64,000 bases of DNA from CAINVV01 sp037137375 (GCA_037137375.1 JBAXKJ010000014.1:62001-126000); one strand, 5' to 3'. Shown: positions 37,846 through 48,138, numbered from the stretch's first letter. Translations and numbers: made by a program. The notes: generated by a model not told the origin, from the letters alone.

Positions 37846-37935
37846 CTTATCGACTTTATATAATTTGAATTTTCTCAGATTCATCTTTTTCACTTTATAC
37901 TCTACTGAGAGAAAATCAGGATAATCTGGACATAG
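37846..37935 (-). repeat. 90-bp leader repeat upstream of GxGYxYP copy 1
   Basis: The 90 bases before the GxGYxYP start recur at 56924-57013 with the same length and high identity. Both begin CTATGTCCAGATTAT on the minus strand and end in AAG just before the ATG. In the third GxGYxYP copy (45977) the block is absent, and the flanking TAATCTATTAAAAT joins directly to the start codon. Confidence 0.7.
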
Positions 37936-37998
37936 ATTTTAATAGATTAGCTTAATTGAAATAACTGATTATTTTAAACATAAGTGCACATCAAAAAC

Positions 37999-38403
37999 TC
38001 ACTTTCTGAACTGTTTCATAAATTCAACAATTGAATGGTTTTCATTTACCCTGATCCCTACCTGGTTCCTTTTCACTCCTGAAATCCTGTAAACAATAAA
38101 TGAACTTTTTCTCTTATCTTTTATAAGAGCTGCCCAGCTCAGTATGTAAGCTTCCCCTTTTTCATTAGTTATGCCACAAAGTTGAGGGGGCATGACTGAA
38201 CAGTTTCCCCCAATCGGTTCATGTACAAGCCTGAAATCACATTTGCCATCTGAATAATAATTAATATTTTCAGAGGTCAGCTGGCTTTCATCTTTACCAC
38301 AGTAATATGTTACCTCTTTTGAGTTCCCGGTGGCGACATAGTAGAATTCACAATGCAGAGGTGCTGGAAAATTAGTGGCATCAGTGAATTGTTTGTATTC
38401 AAG
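37999..38403 (-). pseudogene. Unrecognised C-terminal fragment in frame with the upstream gene
   Basis: A 134-codon frame follows immediately after the TAA of the 38404-41028 gene, in the same frame, and has no ATG near its beginning; the first Met (38193) leaves only 64 residues. It encodes a coherent, non-low-complexity sequence with several cysteines (YYCGKDESQL, GKCDFRLVHEPIGGNC, PPQLCGITNEKGEAYILSW), typical of a real secreted domain. I do not recognise the family. It could be an N-terminally truncated neighbour gene, or the tail of a longer protein cut by a nonsense mutation. The remaining 37936-37998 holds nothing evident. Confidence 0.45.
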
Positions 38404-41028
38404 TTATCTGCTCAATTTCACAATTATATATGGAGTCTCCTTATTCAAATCGGGATATATCTTGCCCTTATTGTTATTGTCCATAACTTCGATTAGGTAC
38501 ATAAAGTCCCATTTAGGATTGATTTGGTCAGCGGGAACAATTCCCTGATAGGTATCTTTTTCTTCTGAAGGTTTCAGAGGTAAAGTCTGGTACTCTTGCT
38601 CCTGATTTACACTTCGAAAAATTAAATGTACCCATTTGACACCTGCAGAAGCCTTTACTTTCACACTTACTGTAATTGGTTTGTTTATCATAGGGTTGAC
38701 AACAGGCTCGTGGCTGATTGTAAACAGCTTATCGTTATCTATATTTGCAGCAACTTTATATTTTGGTGCACTCTTCACTGTACCTTCAACATTGAAGGCT
38801 GCTCTTTTCTGACCTAAGGCTTTAATATCTTTTTCTAAGGCAACCAGTTCGTCTTTCCAATGACCACACAGATCATTTCCTGGACTTCCCATTTTTAGAT
38901 CATCAGTATAATAGTCACCGGCGGATTCCACAATTTGTTTCCATGCTTCAATTGCCGAATGTTCATAGGCAATTGCTTCATCGAGGGCAGAAACATCCTT
39001 GGTAAGCTCGAACAAGCGATAACTAACTGCTGCAGGTATCCTCCGCGAATGATAAAGCGCAAGGTTAGACAGTATCTTAAGATCTGTTATCGTTGAATTG
39101 AATTCTTTACTCCGGTTATTCCCGATTACCTTTTCAGCTTTGTTAATTAGCTTATTAATATCAGATGAAGTCTGCTCAAACCATAGGCTGGTCATTGAAG
39201 GCAAAATTTTTGCGGTCTCTCCCCCCTTTAAAAGTATTTGGGCTTCCTCATCGAAATTGGCAAATTGCCGGATGTCGCTTCCAGTAGCGCTTGCATAAGT
39301 GGACAAATTACCGAGCCTTTGTTTTTCTGCCCAGCCCCGTGACATGGGAAAGTAACTATATGGATAGCAGGAGGCAACGATCCGTGGCAGTACCCAACTA
39401 GCCTGATGGAGAGCTTTTTCCACTAAAGGACCGGCCTTTTCGCCAAACCGCAGTTCAAATTCTTTTTGCCATACTTCAGGTGACGTTGCCGGGTTATAAC
39501 CAAGCCGGCCAAAAACCTGGAAGTAATGCCAATACCGTTCAAACTCATAATCGTAATAACGGTACTGAGAGTTCAGTATATCAAATGGTTTAGAACCTTT
39601 AGGTTGAGCTAACATTTTGCCAGCCAATGGTTCAGCCACTTCGAAACCATCGCCGTCGTAAAGGTGGGTGCTTTCAGCAAAACGGCGTGTATATTCCGGA
39701 TCTCCCCAAAGAAGTAACCTTGATGTGCCTCCATTCCATAATCTCCAGTGTATTTTGTATTGCTGAGGATACCGGAGCATATCGCCATAACTGTGACGCC
39801 GATATTCGGAGTCAGGATTAACCTGCGTGGGATGCCACGGCATTCCCATCTGCTCCATCCAGTATTTGGTAGCAATTCTGAATTTAACCCCAACATCTAT
39901 TGCACTTTGAATTATTGAATCGGACAACTCTTTTGCTCTAAGGTCGAGACGAATATTTGGTGCAGACTCTTTCATCTGTTTGAAAACACTTAACCAGAAT
40001 CCGTTCATTTCTTCCTTTCTTAGTCCGGATTCCCAATGCATACGGAATTGAATGGCATCAATATCCGGAACAAGCCTGACAAACTTAGCCAGTGCCGTTT
40101 TGTTGTAAGCGGCAAGATTTTCGGAGGTAACACCCCATACCAATCCCGGGACAGGCTGATTAGGTCCACCATTCCCCTTTCCCGGAAGGCTTTTACCTCT
40201 GCCACTTCCGCGATAAATGTAATCCCAGAAACCTATTGTGATCCTGATTCCTCTGTCATGCGTCATTTTGATTATACGGTTTAATGCTTCCAGATTACGT
40301 TGCTGTTCCTGTGTTGTAATACCGACCATTCGAACATCAGGAAATTCTTCCACATCAAAGAAATAAGGAAAACTTGGCGACAGGAATCCGTCATAATTGT
40401 AACCTAAAATTACCACGAAAGTATTAAACCGATTTTGTGCAAGTACATCCAGGTATCGTGCCCAATAGGTTTCATCATAAAACCTGGTTTCCCAATATGC
40501 CCTGTTTAGAACATACAGAGAAACTGCCCGCTCACTTACATCTGGTTGTTCGGTGATTTCCTTTACTTCGCTCATCGGAGATTTACAACTGCTACTCCAG
40601 CCTATTCGGTTAGCTACGTCAAGCAAACCATACATCAAACCCTGGTCATTAAATCCACTTATCACCCAGACCGGTTTCTTTTGCCAGGTTGTCTTCCATA
40701 TTGTCAATGACTCTGGTACCCGAGGTAAAATGGGCCCACCCGCCTTCAATATCTTTGAAGCTGTACCATCTTCAAAGGCGAGACCTGTTACAATGACAAT
40801 TTTTCCTTTGGCTTCATTAATTGACCCAATTTTTTCAAAGGTGATATTTTTCGCCTGCAACGCATCTGTTAACTTAGTCAAACCATGTATCACAGAGACT
40901 CCTGGTGCCTTGTCTGTTACAATAGATACGTCCGGTACTATGTTTGTTGCAGAGGAAAAATTGATTATCAGAAATAATAATACGAATATGGCAATCGGCA
41001 ATTTTACAAAACAGAGTATTTTTTTCAT
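38404..41028 (-). CDS. Putative secreted glycoside hydrolase with GH20b/GH67-like N-terminal domain
   Basis: An 874-residue protein with a signal peptide (MKKILCFVKLPIAIFVLLF). The first 140 residues (IVIVTGLAFEDGTASKIL, WVISGFNDQGLMYGLLDVANR) have the alpha/beta pattern of the accessory domain that precedes GH20 and GH67 barrels. A TIM-barrel-like region follows (ETYWARYLDVLAQNRFNTFV, RIIKMTHDRGIRITIGFWDY, AIQFRMHWESGLRKEE, HWRLWNGGTSRLLLWGDPEY). A helical segment and a terminal beta domain (KPITVSVKVKASAGVKWVHL) end the protein. Candidate catalytic acids lie in FRMHWESG and LWGDPEY, but the family is not assigned. Substrates such as uronic-acid-containing glycans are plausible by context with the PL11 lyase. 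Confidence 0.65.
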   Translation of the reverse strand: MKKILCFVKLPIAIFVLLFLIINFSSATNIVPDVSIVTDKAPGVSVIHGLTKLTDALQAKNITFEKIGSINEAKGKIVIVTGLAFEDGTASKILKAGGPILPRVPESLTIWKTTWQKKPVWVISGFNDQGLMYGLLDVANRIGWSSSCKSPMSEVKEITEQPDVSERAVSLYVLNRAYWETRFYDETYWARYLDVLAQNRFNTFVVILGYNYDGFLSPSFPYFFDVEEFPDVRMVGITTQEQQRNLEALNRIIKMTHDRGIRITIGFWDYIYRGSGRGKSLPGKGNGGPNQPVPGLVWGVTSENLAAYNKTALAKFVRLVPDIDAIQFRMHWESGLRKEEMNGFWLSVFKQMKESAPNIRLDLRAKELSDSIIQSAIDVGVKFRIATKYWMEQMGMPWHPTQVNPDSEYRRHSYGDMLRYPQQYKIHWRLWNGGTSRLLLWGDPEYTRRFAESTHLYDGDGFEVAEPLAGKMLAQPKGSKPFDILNSQYRYYDYEFERYWHYFQVFGRLGYNPATSPEVWQKEFELRFGEKAGPLVEKALHQASWVLPRIVASCYPYSYFPMSRGWAEKQRLGNLSTYASATGSDIRQFANFDEEAQILLKGGETAKILPSMTSLWFEQTSSDINKLINKAEKVIGNNRSKEFNSTITDLKILSNLALYHSRRIPAAVSYRLFELTKDVSALDEAIAYEHSAIEAWKQIVESAGDYYTDDLKMGSPGNDLCGHWKDELVALEKDIKALGQKRAAFNVEGTVKSAPKYKVAANIDNDKLFTISHEPVVNPMINKPITVSVKVKASAGVKWVHLIFRSVNQEQEYQTLPLKPSEEKDTYQGIVPADQINPKWDFMYLIEVMDNNNKGKIYPDLNKETPYIIVKLSR

Positions 41029-41093
41029 ACGGTATAATTTTATTGGTCAAAGAGTACAATACGTCCAGTTTTTCATCCTGATTGACTTGAAAA

Positions 41094-43667
41094 TTATAAA
41101 TTCAACGTAATCTTACTGCTATTTAAACCTTTTATTTCTAGAGTTTTTCCTCCCTTGCTGTCAATGATTTTTATTTTTTTAGTCTCCCCAGGTATTAAAT
41201 TGAAATAGTTATCACCAAAAATGGCTCCGGAGGTTCCTGGAATTAAAAATGCAACATCTTTAACAAAGACAGAGGAACTCAGTATTATCTCATTATTAAT
41301 CACAGTGCATTTAATTTCAGCTTCTTTCAGTTTTAAGTATTTCTCAGGCCACAACAAATGACTAACAACCTGACTGCCCATTCTGGCTACCAGGAATTCA
41401 TCCCTTTTCCCTATTTCATAAAATTCAAATGTCAGATCAGCTATTCGTTTTGATGCCCCTGATGGTAAATCAACTTTCCGGGCGATTCTATTTTTCATTT
41501 TCCCGGCAAATGTCCATAATTCAATGAATAATGAATCATTCACAGTTTCAGGTGAATCATTTACTACCCATGTGCATATTTTGTCAGGTGTCTGCTCAAA
41601 AGAGACCAATACCGGATTGCATGCCCTTTTTAGGAAATAGTATGGTATTTTTGGTTCGAGATAATAATCAACCACACTCATATAGATCATGGGCCATGCA
41701 TCGTTCAACCGCCAAATTGCAGCCCCCCATGAGCGCCTGTTCCCGTCAGATTGTCCGTCAATCACTCCTCTTCTTTGCCTCTCATACCTGTCTTTAAGAT
41801 ACTGTCCGTGAGCAGTACCAAATACTCTGATGGCATCCTCAACATTTTGTATATCGCAATAATTCTGAATGTCGCCAATTTTTTCAAATGCACTCATTGC
41901 ACAGTGTTTTTCCCATCCATCGGGCCAGGCAATTTTGCCCGGTTTATCAATCTTAAACTGAAAACCTTCGGGCCAGATTTCTTCCTCAGGCATTGAACGT
42001 TTCATGTTATGCAATGAATAAGGGCTTGCCATACCAATCTCTGAAGCAAAAAGAGGAACTGTAGCTGCAGGGAAAAATTTGTAGGTCGAGTAATCATGCC
42101 AGTCTCCTTCTAATGGATAATTCCCGTTAGGCCAGTTATCTCCGCCCCATGGAGAGCTAGGATGAAAATAGCGCTGAGGATCATATTTATTAACAAGTTC
42201 AGGCATAATTTTCTGAATTAATTCTCTGCCTAATGGTTTTGTTTTGTCGCTGGAATTTGAAGGAGAAGAAAGAAAGTGTTCGTTGCCACCGCACCAAAGC
42301 CCTAAGGAGGTAAAATTCCGGAGGCGGATTATTTCATCCTTGATATCCGATTTTAGGTTTTCAAGGTACAATGCATTATCAATTGGGAATGAAATACCTG
42401 ATCCTGTCATAAAATCCATCCATACTATTATCCCGTCTTTATCACATCTTTCAAAAAAAGTATCATCCGGGATTCTCCCTTTGCCATGGATGCGTATGAA
42501 ATTAAAATTCCCGAGCTTTGCCAGATCAAGTAATTTAGCCGCTCTTTTTTCGTTCCAAACATGGGTAAAACCTTCCAACTGGGTCATATTTACACCATGC
42601 ATAAAAACCAGCCTGCCATTTATTCTGAAACCAAATCGTGACTCCCCGGTTTTTTCATCTTTCAATTCCATATGAATATCGCGGATGCCAAACAAAACCT
42701 CCTTCTCATCTATTATTCCCTTATTACCTTGCAAATGAAGCTTTAGTTTGTATAAAGGCTGGCTCCCGTAACTTAGTGGCCACCATAATTCCGGGTATTT
42801 AACCGGAATCCGGAAAGATTCACAAGAATTAATGGTTGATTTGGCAAGTGTTTGCCCCGATGGGGATATTAATTCATACATGATTGCTGATTTCATTTCT
42901 CCTGAAATGTCAGGTGAAACCATAACCTGTGCTTCTGAAAAATTGTTGGTTAATTCGCTATGGACATAAACATTACCGAAGTATTCTTTTGACAGAATAT
43001 CCAGATAAACATCGTCAAAAATACCCATTTTCAAAAAATTGGGATTTGCTCCAAGTGCGTTGGCAAAGTCATATTCTGATTTCCGAATGTATCTGCTCGA
43101 AGTGGGTATCTTAAAACTTCCTCCTTCAGCAGTAATCTTACTTATCATTCGCTTAACCGAATAGAACCGCAACAGTAAAGTATTTGATTTACCAACTTCA
43201 TTCAAATATTTTTCAACTGGTATCCGCCATCTTTTATGCATATTATTGCAATAAGCGATCATTTTACCATTAATTATAACATCAGCCCCGGTGTCCAACC
43301 CCAATAAACATAACTCTACTTTTCCGGTAGTAGCCGGAGTTATAAATCGCTTGCAGTATAACCAGTCCTTCTGGAAAACAGGGACCCATTGAGCAGCATT
43401 GTCCCCAAAATGAGGATCCGGAAGTTCTCCCTTTTCAAGAATAAACTCCTGAACCTGCTTTGGAACAGAACCAAGGTACCATCCATTCCCGGGAGCTTTA
43501 AAATCTTTCGGAAGGTTTTTAGGAATTTTTTCATTCCCTTCCATCGATTTTACAATCCATTCTTCATTAAGACTGATGTTTTGTCTCTTTTGTCCAGAAA
43601 CCGTATCTTGAATAAATAACTGGAAAAACAAAATAAAAGTACCAAGCACAACTTTAACTTCATTCAT
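41094..43667 (-). CDS. GH2 beta-mannosidase-like glycoside hydrolase
   Basis: An 857-residue GH2 enzyme with a signal peptide (VVLGTFILFFQLFIQDTVSG). The layout is a jelly-roll domain (GNGWYLGSVPKQVQEFIL, LCLLGLDTGADVIINGK), immunoglobulin-like domains and a barrel. The acid/base is Glu in GLWCGGNEHFLSS, the nucleophile Glu in PLFASEIGMASP. NGRLVFMHGVNMTQLEGF opens the barrel. The WYLGSVPKQVQ start and the position of the SEIG motif resemble beta-mannosidases and mannosylglycoprotein endo-beta-mannosidases, which fits removal of the core beta-mannose after alpha-mannosidase action on N-glycans. Exact linkage is inference. It starts 64 bases downstream of the PL11 gene. Confidence 0.84.
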   Translation of the reverse strand: MNEVKVVLGTFILFFQLFIQDTVSGQKRQNISLNEEWIVKSMEGNEKIPKNLPKDFKAPGNGWYLGSVPKQVQEFILEKGELPDPHFGDNAAQWVPVFQKDWLYCKRFITPATTGKVELCLLGLDTGADVIINGKMIAYCNNMHKRWRIPVEKYLNEVGKSNTLLLRFYSVKRMISKITAEGGSFKIPTSSRYIRKSEYDFANALGANPNFLKMGIFDDVYLDILSKEYFGNVYVHSELTNNFSEAQVMVSPDISGEMKSAIMYELISPSGQTLAKSTINSCESFRIPVKYPELWWPLSYGSQPLYKLKLHLQGNKGIIDEKEVLFGIRDIHMELKDEKTGESRFGFRINGRLVFMHGVNMTQLEGFTHVWNEKRAAKLLDLAKLGNFNFIRIHGKGRIPDDTFFERCDKDGIIVWMDFMTGSGISFPIDNALYLENLKSDIKDEIIRLRNFTSLGLWCGGNEHFLSSPSNSSDKTKPLGRELIQKIMPELVNKYDPQRYFHPSSPWGGDNWPNGNYPLEGDWHDYSTYKFFPAATVPLFASEIGMASPYSLHNMKRSMPEEEIWPEGFQFKIDKPGKIAWPDGWEKHCAMSAFEKIGDIQNYCDIQNVEDAIRVFGTAHGQYLKDRYERQRRGVIDGQSDGNRRSWGAAIWRLNDAWPMIYMSVVDYYLEPKIPYYFLKRACNPVLVSFEQTPDKICTWVVNDSPETVNDSLFIELWTFAGKMKNRIARKVDLPSGASKRIADLTFEFYEIGKRDEFLVARMGSQVVSHLLWPEKYLKLKEAEIKCTVINNEIILSSSVFVKDVAFLIPGTSGAIFGDNYFNLIPGETKKIKIIDSKGGKTLEIKGLNSSKITLNL

Positions 43668-43731
43668 AGTTTTTAATATGTAAGAAAAACAGATTATTTT
43701 CTAAACAGGTTATATTTCTTAATCTATCAAT

Positions 43732-45465
43732 CTATCGTTTCTCCAATCCAAGCTGAGGCGGATAAAAATATCCCATCGAAGCATTTGCAGCTCCAAGACG
43801 GTACTGACGGTTTTGCATAAGACATACCTTTCTGCTGCTTGCCGGGATATTAGTAGAATAGATCCTCAATTCACCCGGAAGACTGGTAACAATCTCTTCA
43901 CGCCAATCACCAATAATATCGGCTAACATTACCACTTTCCCCTGAATTTTCAAAAGGGTGTCCCCCTTATATTTTAGCAGATTGTCGTTGATATTTAACT
44001 CTTTCAGGTCGTCAGCATCCCACCATAAAGGTCGCGGTGAAAGGGATCCCATATCTTTGTCAGACAGCCGCTTGCCACCGGCAGAATAAAGAAAATACTG
44101 ATTCCCCCCCTTTGCCTCCCCGGCATAACATTCCATACCGGGATACTCAGGATCAATGTCGCCTACCATTCCCTGATTGTGAACATGTGTTGTCTTTCCA
44201 TCAAATCCCCAAATGATCTCCCCTGTTGCGGCATCGACCATACAAACACCATTTTTTGGCAATCCCGCTTCCATGCCATAGAAGATCTCCATACCGGGGC
44301 GGGAAGGATCGATATCGGCCAGATAACCTGCATCGTTGTGTCTCAGACCTGTGTACCATAATGGTTTTCCGTTGTCATCAAGAGCAAAAGTGCCGATAAT
44401 CAGTTCGTCTTTCCCGTCAAAATCCACATCGCCCTGTATGATCCCATGCTGGCCCTGTCCTTTGTATTTTGAATACTCACCGGAGCTCTCCCAGTACCAT
44501 TCCTTTTTCATGGTCTTATCAATTGCCATGGTTTTGATGATAGTGTAGGTTCCGCGTTGCATAACAATTGATGGGGTTTGTCCGTTCAGGTAAGCAACAG
44601 TGAGAAAATTCCTGCTCCAGAAATTATAGTTGTTGAGGAACCCATCCTTAGACAGCCAATCTGTTTTCTGAATAATCTTTCCCGTTTGTCCGTCAATTTT
44701 TACCAGATACTCAGGCCCCTCAAGCACATGACCGTCAAGCTCGCGTGGATCACCCTTGCCAGCCTTGGTATAAACCTCTGCAAGTCCATTACCATCAACA
44801 TCATACACAATATAGGGAGAATACCAGGTGCCTGTTTCAATAGCCCAGCCCATATCGTAGTTCCATAAAAATTTTCCTTTTGATGAATATGCCTCCAACT
44901 GATAAGGCACTGGGCTTCTTGTCCAGTACCCTGCAAAATCAGATGGATCAACATTGTAATCTGGGTACTGAACGACAAAATCATAAGCTCCGTCTCCATC
45001 AAGATCACCTATTCCAACACGCTTAAGAAATGAGTCGTTCCTGAGTTTAATGGAATAATATGGCTGATTTACAGTTCTTGTTGCTTTAGTGTCGCTTTTA
45101 CTGTTTAGCATAAACACTGTACCTTCCCCTATGTTATCTTTCTCTTTCCCATTGACAATACTTTTAATCCGGTAACGGTAAGCCAATCCCGACTTCACGG
45201 AAGGATCGACAAAGTTAGTGGAGGCAACAATTTTTTCCTGATTTAATTTTAGAAAATCAGAGCTGCCTACCTCTTTTCTGTAAACATTAAAAGCAATATC
45301 CTGTGGATCGTTACGGAATAGACGCCATCCAACATAAACATGTGAATCATCAATGGTAAGTGCAATGACACCACGGTCAAGTTTTTCATGAACAGGCGAT
45401 TGTGCATGCACAGTTCCATTAAGCAGCAAAGCCAAAACAGTGATAGGAAAAAGTTTTCGTTTCAT
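43732..45465 (-). CDS. PL11 rhamnogalacturonan lyase
   Basis: A 577-residue secreted enzyme that cleaves the rhamnogalacturonan I backbone by beta-elimination. Start 45465 is chosen because it begins the signal peptide (MKRKLFPITVLALLLNGTVH); the frame runs open 90 bases further. The N-terminal fibronectin-like domain has YVGWRLFRNDPQDIAFNVYR. The eight-bladed propeller shows repeated calcium-binding loops (GDLDGDGAYDFVVQYPD, YDVDGNGLAEVYTKAGKGDP, GDVDFDGKDELIIGTFALDD, ADIDPSRPGMEIFYGMEAGL, GDIDPEYPGMECYAGEAKGG) and ends with IGDWREEIVTSLPGELRIYS. The pattern is diagnostic of PL11. It is the only clear pectin-directed enzyme apart from the apiosidase-like gene at 61547. Confidence 0.92.
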   Translation of the reverse strand: MKRKLFPITVLALLLNGTVHAQSPVHEKLDRGVIALTIDDSHVYVGWRLFRNDPQDIAFNVYRKEVGSSDFLKLNQEKIVASTNFVDPSVKSGLAYRYRIKSIVNGKEKDNIGEGTVFMLNSKSDTKATRTVNQPYYSIKLRNDSFLKRVGIGDLDGDGAYDFVVQYPDYNVDPSDFAGYWTRSPVPYQLEAYSSKGKFLWNYDMGWAIETGTWYSPYIVYDVDGNGLAEVYTKAGKGDPRELDGHVLEGPEYLVKIDGQTGKIIQKTDWLSKDGFLNNYNFWSRNFLTVAYLNGQTPSIVMQRGTYTIIKTMAIDKTMKKEWYWESSGEYSKYKGQGQHGIIQGDVDFDGKDELIIGTFALDDNGKPLWYTGLRHNDAGYLADIDPSRPGMEIFYGMEAGLPKNGVCMVDAATGEIIWGFDGKTTHVHNQGMVGDIDPEYPGMECYAGEAKGGNQYFLYSAGGKRLSDKDMGSLSPRPLWWDADDLKELNINDNLLKYKGDTLLKIQGKVVMLADIIGDWREEIVTSLPGELRIYSTNIPASSRKVCLMQNRQYRLGAANASMGYFYPPQLGLEKR

Positions 45466-45506
45466 AATGTTATTGTTTAATTTTATATATTTTGTGCCGT
45501 CACTCA

Positions 45507-45977
45507 TCAAAAGTGAACAAGTTCCCTTTCCAATTTTGAATTGAGTACAATCCAATCCTCAATACCTGCAATAGTAGTAGCGACATTCATCGAAGCCGGT
45601 ACTGCCGGGTCCCAAATAACAGCCCCTTTGACCTTTTCATCAGCAAGCGTGAATAGAGCATCTAGATCGGGTAGTGGCTTTATCTCATGTCCATTAAGCC
45701 ATTTACCTTTAGATGTGAACAATTTCAGCCAATAGGAGGGTGTGCTATTAGTTGCCGATGGTATATAAACTGTCGGAGCTTTCCGGTTAATGATTCCCTG
45801 AAGGCATGCAACAACCATTGCTTCATCGTAAGCTTCGGCAGTGGCACACTTTGAAAGAGTGTAAGAATAGAGTGGAAATGAACCGGAAGAATCCTTTGCG
45901 ACGACAACATCACATGAAAAGGTGATTCCAAGCAGTGCAGCGAGTAATACGGGAAGTTTAAAAATTACCTTATTCAT
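45507..45977 (-). pseudogene. Truncated GxGYxYP gene, N-terminal domain only
   Basis: The 156-codon frame starts MNKVIFKLPVLLAALLGITF and stays nearly identical to GxGYxYP copy 1 through SMNVATTIAGIEDWIVL. It then ends in an unrelated tail (NSKLERELVHF) and stops. Over 450 residues, including the GxGYxxP motif domain, are missing. The signal peptide is intact, so a short secreted stub could be made. It lies between the PL11 gene and the full second GxGYxYP gene. The upstream TAATCTATTAAAAT joins directly to the start codon, without the 90-base leader of copy 1. Confidence 0.85.
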
Positions 45978-46042
45978 TTTAATAGATTAACATCATGGAA
46001 ATAAATCTTTATTTTACTTGTACCCCAGGATTAGATTAGATC

Positions 46043-48040
46043 CTAATTCTTAATTAAACCATTGGCAGCATCAGGGTTCTCCCGTAACCAGATCCTATAT
46101 AATTCAAAAAAAGTTGGCGCATCAAGTAGTTCAATTTTTGGATTAATATTCTGTATTTCACCCATCAATTCAACATACCATGATGGCGTTTTAAGAATAC
46201 TTCGAAACCAATGGAAAGGGATTTTACGGGCATTAATTCTCTCTTCAATCCGGATAGAAGCTTCTTTAGGATTTTGCTGAATGTCTTGGTCCGAACGCAA
46301 AACAGGCATATTACCATGTAATAATGTCAAGGGTACCTTTTGAGGAACGATGCCATTTGGACTGAATGACTCATAACAGTCCAGTCCTTTTGATGACAAA
46401 CCAGGAGCTTGCCCATCAATAATAAAGCCAGTAATAGACAATCCCCATTTTTCGTAATACTTTTTACAATGATTTGCCCATGCATCTAATCCATCAGGTA
46501 ATCCGGATATCTCTCTCGGAGATTGCAACATACCAGGCATTAAATATCCGGCACCATTGTCAGCAGCTGCAAAGTAATCATTAGGAGTTGCAGTCTTACG
46601 GAAATTATGCATCACCATTGGGACCCTTTCCTGTAAAACCGGGCTTATACACCACATAAGGGGTAGTTTACCTCTATTTTTATCGTCCCAAATTGTAGGT
46701 GTCCTCTGCGTTATCCAGGAAGAGGCATCATAATCACCAACATAAAAGATTAAAAAATTTCTCCCCAGCAAATTAATCTTCCCTTCTTTTGTCAGAAATC
46801 CTCTCCTAATCAGTTCTTCATGGGTTACCCATTTTTGTGGATATTTCTTCTCCAATGGGAAATGAGTCCAAAATGAGCTATTGGCGAGGGCTCCAAATCC
46901 AATTGCATCGGCGTCTTTAAAAGCATTGTAAGAACTAATAACCCGGCTGAATTCCCATTCAGTAGGCACATCCCCATGGATACCTCCTGAACGTTTTGTA
47001 TATTTAAAAGCCCAGGCAGGAAATCCCCCGATATAACAAAATTTCTTCCCTTTGTTAAGCTTATATGCTATAGACAGAAATTCTTTTAGTGTTGATAAAT
47101 CCGTACCTGAATTTTGCAGTTTATCATCAGTTGCCGGTTCATCACCCCAGGGAGATAAATCAAAGAAAAATGCTCTCTTACTCACAAAAAAATCATGATT
47201 GGTTAATGTGTGATGATTACTGACAGTAGCCATTGGAGCATCTCTCCATTTCTGATCAATATAATATGCGCCGAATTCACCATTACATTTACCCTTTTTC
47301 ATGTAATTTTCTATAAACCATAAATAGGGATCGTTTTTTAATGATCCGGTCGATTTACGCAATGTTCCGGGAATAACGCCTTTCCCGTCAAACATAGATT
47401 CTCCATCCTCTTTTATCAGACGGACTTTAATTTTTAATTTTGGACCATTAACTACCAGCCTTGTGTAGAGACTATTAGGGCTGATGTCGTATCGTAAGGC
47501 AATCAAATCTTCGATACCTGCAACAGCAGATGCAACGTTGCTGGTAGATGCAACTTTTGGATCATATACAACAACTCCTTTAATGAAATTTTTATAGGCA
47601 TTAACCAATTCAACAATATTGGAATATACGATGGTATCTTTGCCACTTAACCATTCCCCCTTCTGGCGATATTTATTCCACCAATAAGAATCTATTTCAA
47701 TTCCAGACGATTTTATATAATTGACATACAAATGCGGGGACTTTCGGTTCACTACACCTTGAAGTGTTGAAACGGCATGAATATCATCCCAAAGGCTTAA
47801 GACCTGAAGGCTATCTTTTAAATTATAATCGAGTGTATATTTTAGATCGTACATCCCGATTATGGTTTCTTTATTAACGACTTCAACCCGAGGCAGAGAA
47901 TTAATATTCTCATAATCAATAACCTTCCTATTTATCCGGATTTCATTAACAGCAAGAAGAGTTTCATTATTCTCATCCTGATTGAAGGTTGCAATAACAG
48001 GGAAAAAACACATACTCATTAGGATTACGGATACTTTCAT
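46043..48040 (-). CDS. GxGYxYP-family secreted protein, copy 2
   Basis: A 665-residue protein clearly related to the GxGYxYP protein at 36040 but divergent. It keeps WDDIHAVSTLQGVVNRKSPH, VVYDPKVASTSNVASAVAG, FFFDLSPWGDEPATDDKLQN, VPTEWEFSRVISSYNAF and the family motif AADNGAGYLMPGML (GxGYxxP intact). Start 48040 gives a clean signal peptide (MKVSVILMSMCFFPVIATF) preceded by GGAGAAAG; the frame remains open to 48133, almost to the end of the IS element at 48139. The insertion therefore probably replaced or moved the original promoter. Function of the family is unproven; a glycan-directed role is inferred from context. Confidence 0.8.
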   Translation of the reverse strand: MKVSVILMSMCFFPVIATFNQDENNETLLAVNEIRINRKVIDYENINSLPRVEVVNKETIIGMYDLKYTLDYNLKDSLQVLSLWDDIHAVSTLQGVVNRKSPHLYVNYIKSSGIEIDSYWWNKYRQKGEWLSGKDTIVYSNIVELVNAYKNFIKGVVVYDPKVASTSNVASAVAGIEDLIALRYDISPNSLYTRLVVNGPKLKIKVRLIKEDGESMFDGKGVIPGTLRKSTGSLKNDPYLWFIENYMKKGKCNGEFGAYYIDQKWRDAPMATVSNHHTLTNHDFFVSKRAFFFDLSPWGDEPATDDKLQNSGTDLSTLKEFLSIAYKLNKGKKFCYIGGFPAWAFKYTKRSGGIHGDVPTEWEFSRVISSYNAFKDADAIGFGALANSSFWTHFPLEKKYPQKWVTHEELIRRGFLTKEGKINLLGRNFLIFYVGDYDASSWITQRTPTIWDDKNRGKLPLMWCISPVLQERVPMVMHNFRKTATPNDYFAAADNGAGYLMPGMLQSPREISGLPDGLDAWANHCKKYYEKWGLSITGFIIDGQAPGLSSKGLDCYESFSPNGIVPQKVPLTLLHGNMPVLRSDQDIQQNPKEASIRIEERINARKIPFHWFRSILKTPSWYVELMGEIQNINPKIELLDAPTFFELYRIWLRENPDAANGLIKN

Positions 48041-48138
48041 CTTTCTCCAAATCTTAAATATTTTTTCCCGATCAAATAGTGAAGTAAATTTTTTATTCAT
48101 ACATTCAGAGTTCCAGGTAAATAATTCATTCATTTATT

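Noticed and set aside
40553..41110. 185-codon plus-strand frame opposite the GH20b/GH67-like gene start
   Set aside because: It overlaps the signal peptide and N-terminal domain of a clear minus-strand gene and has no family motif.
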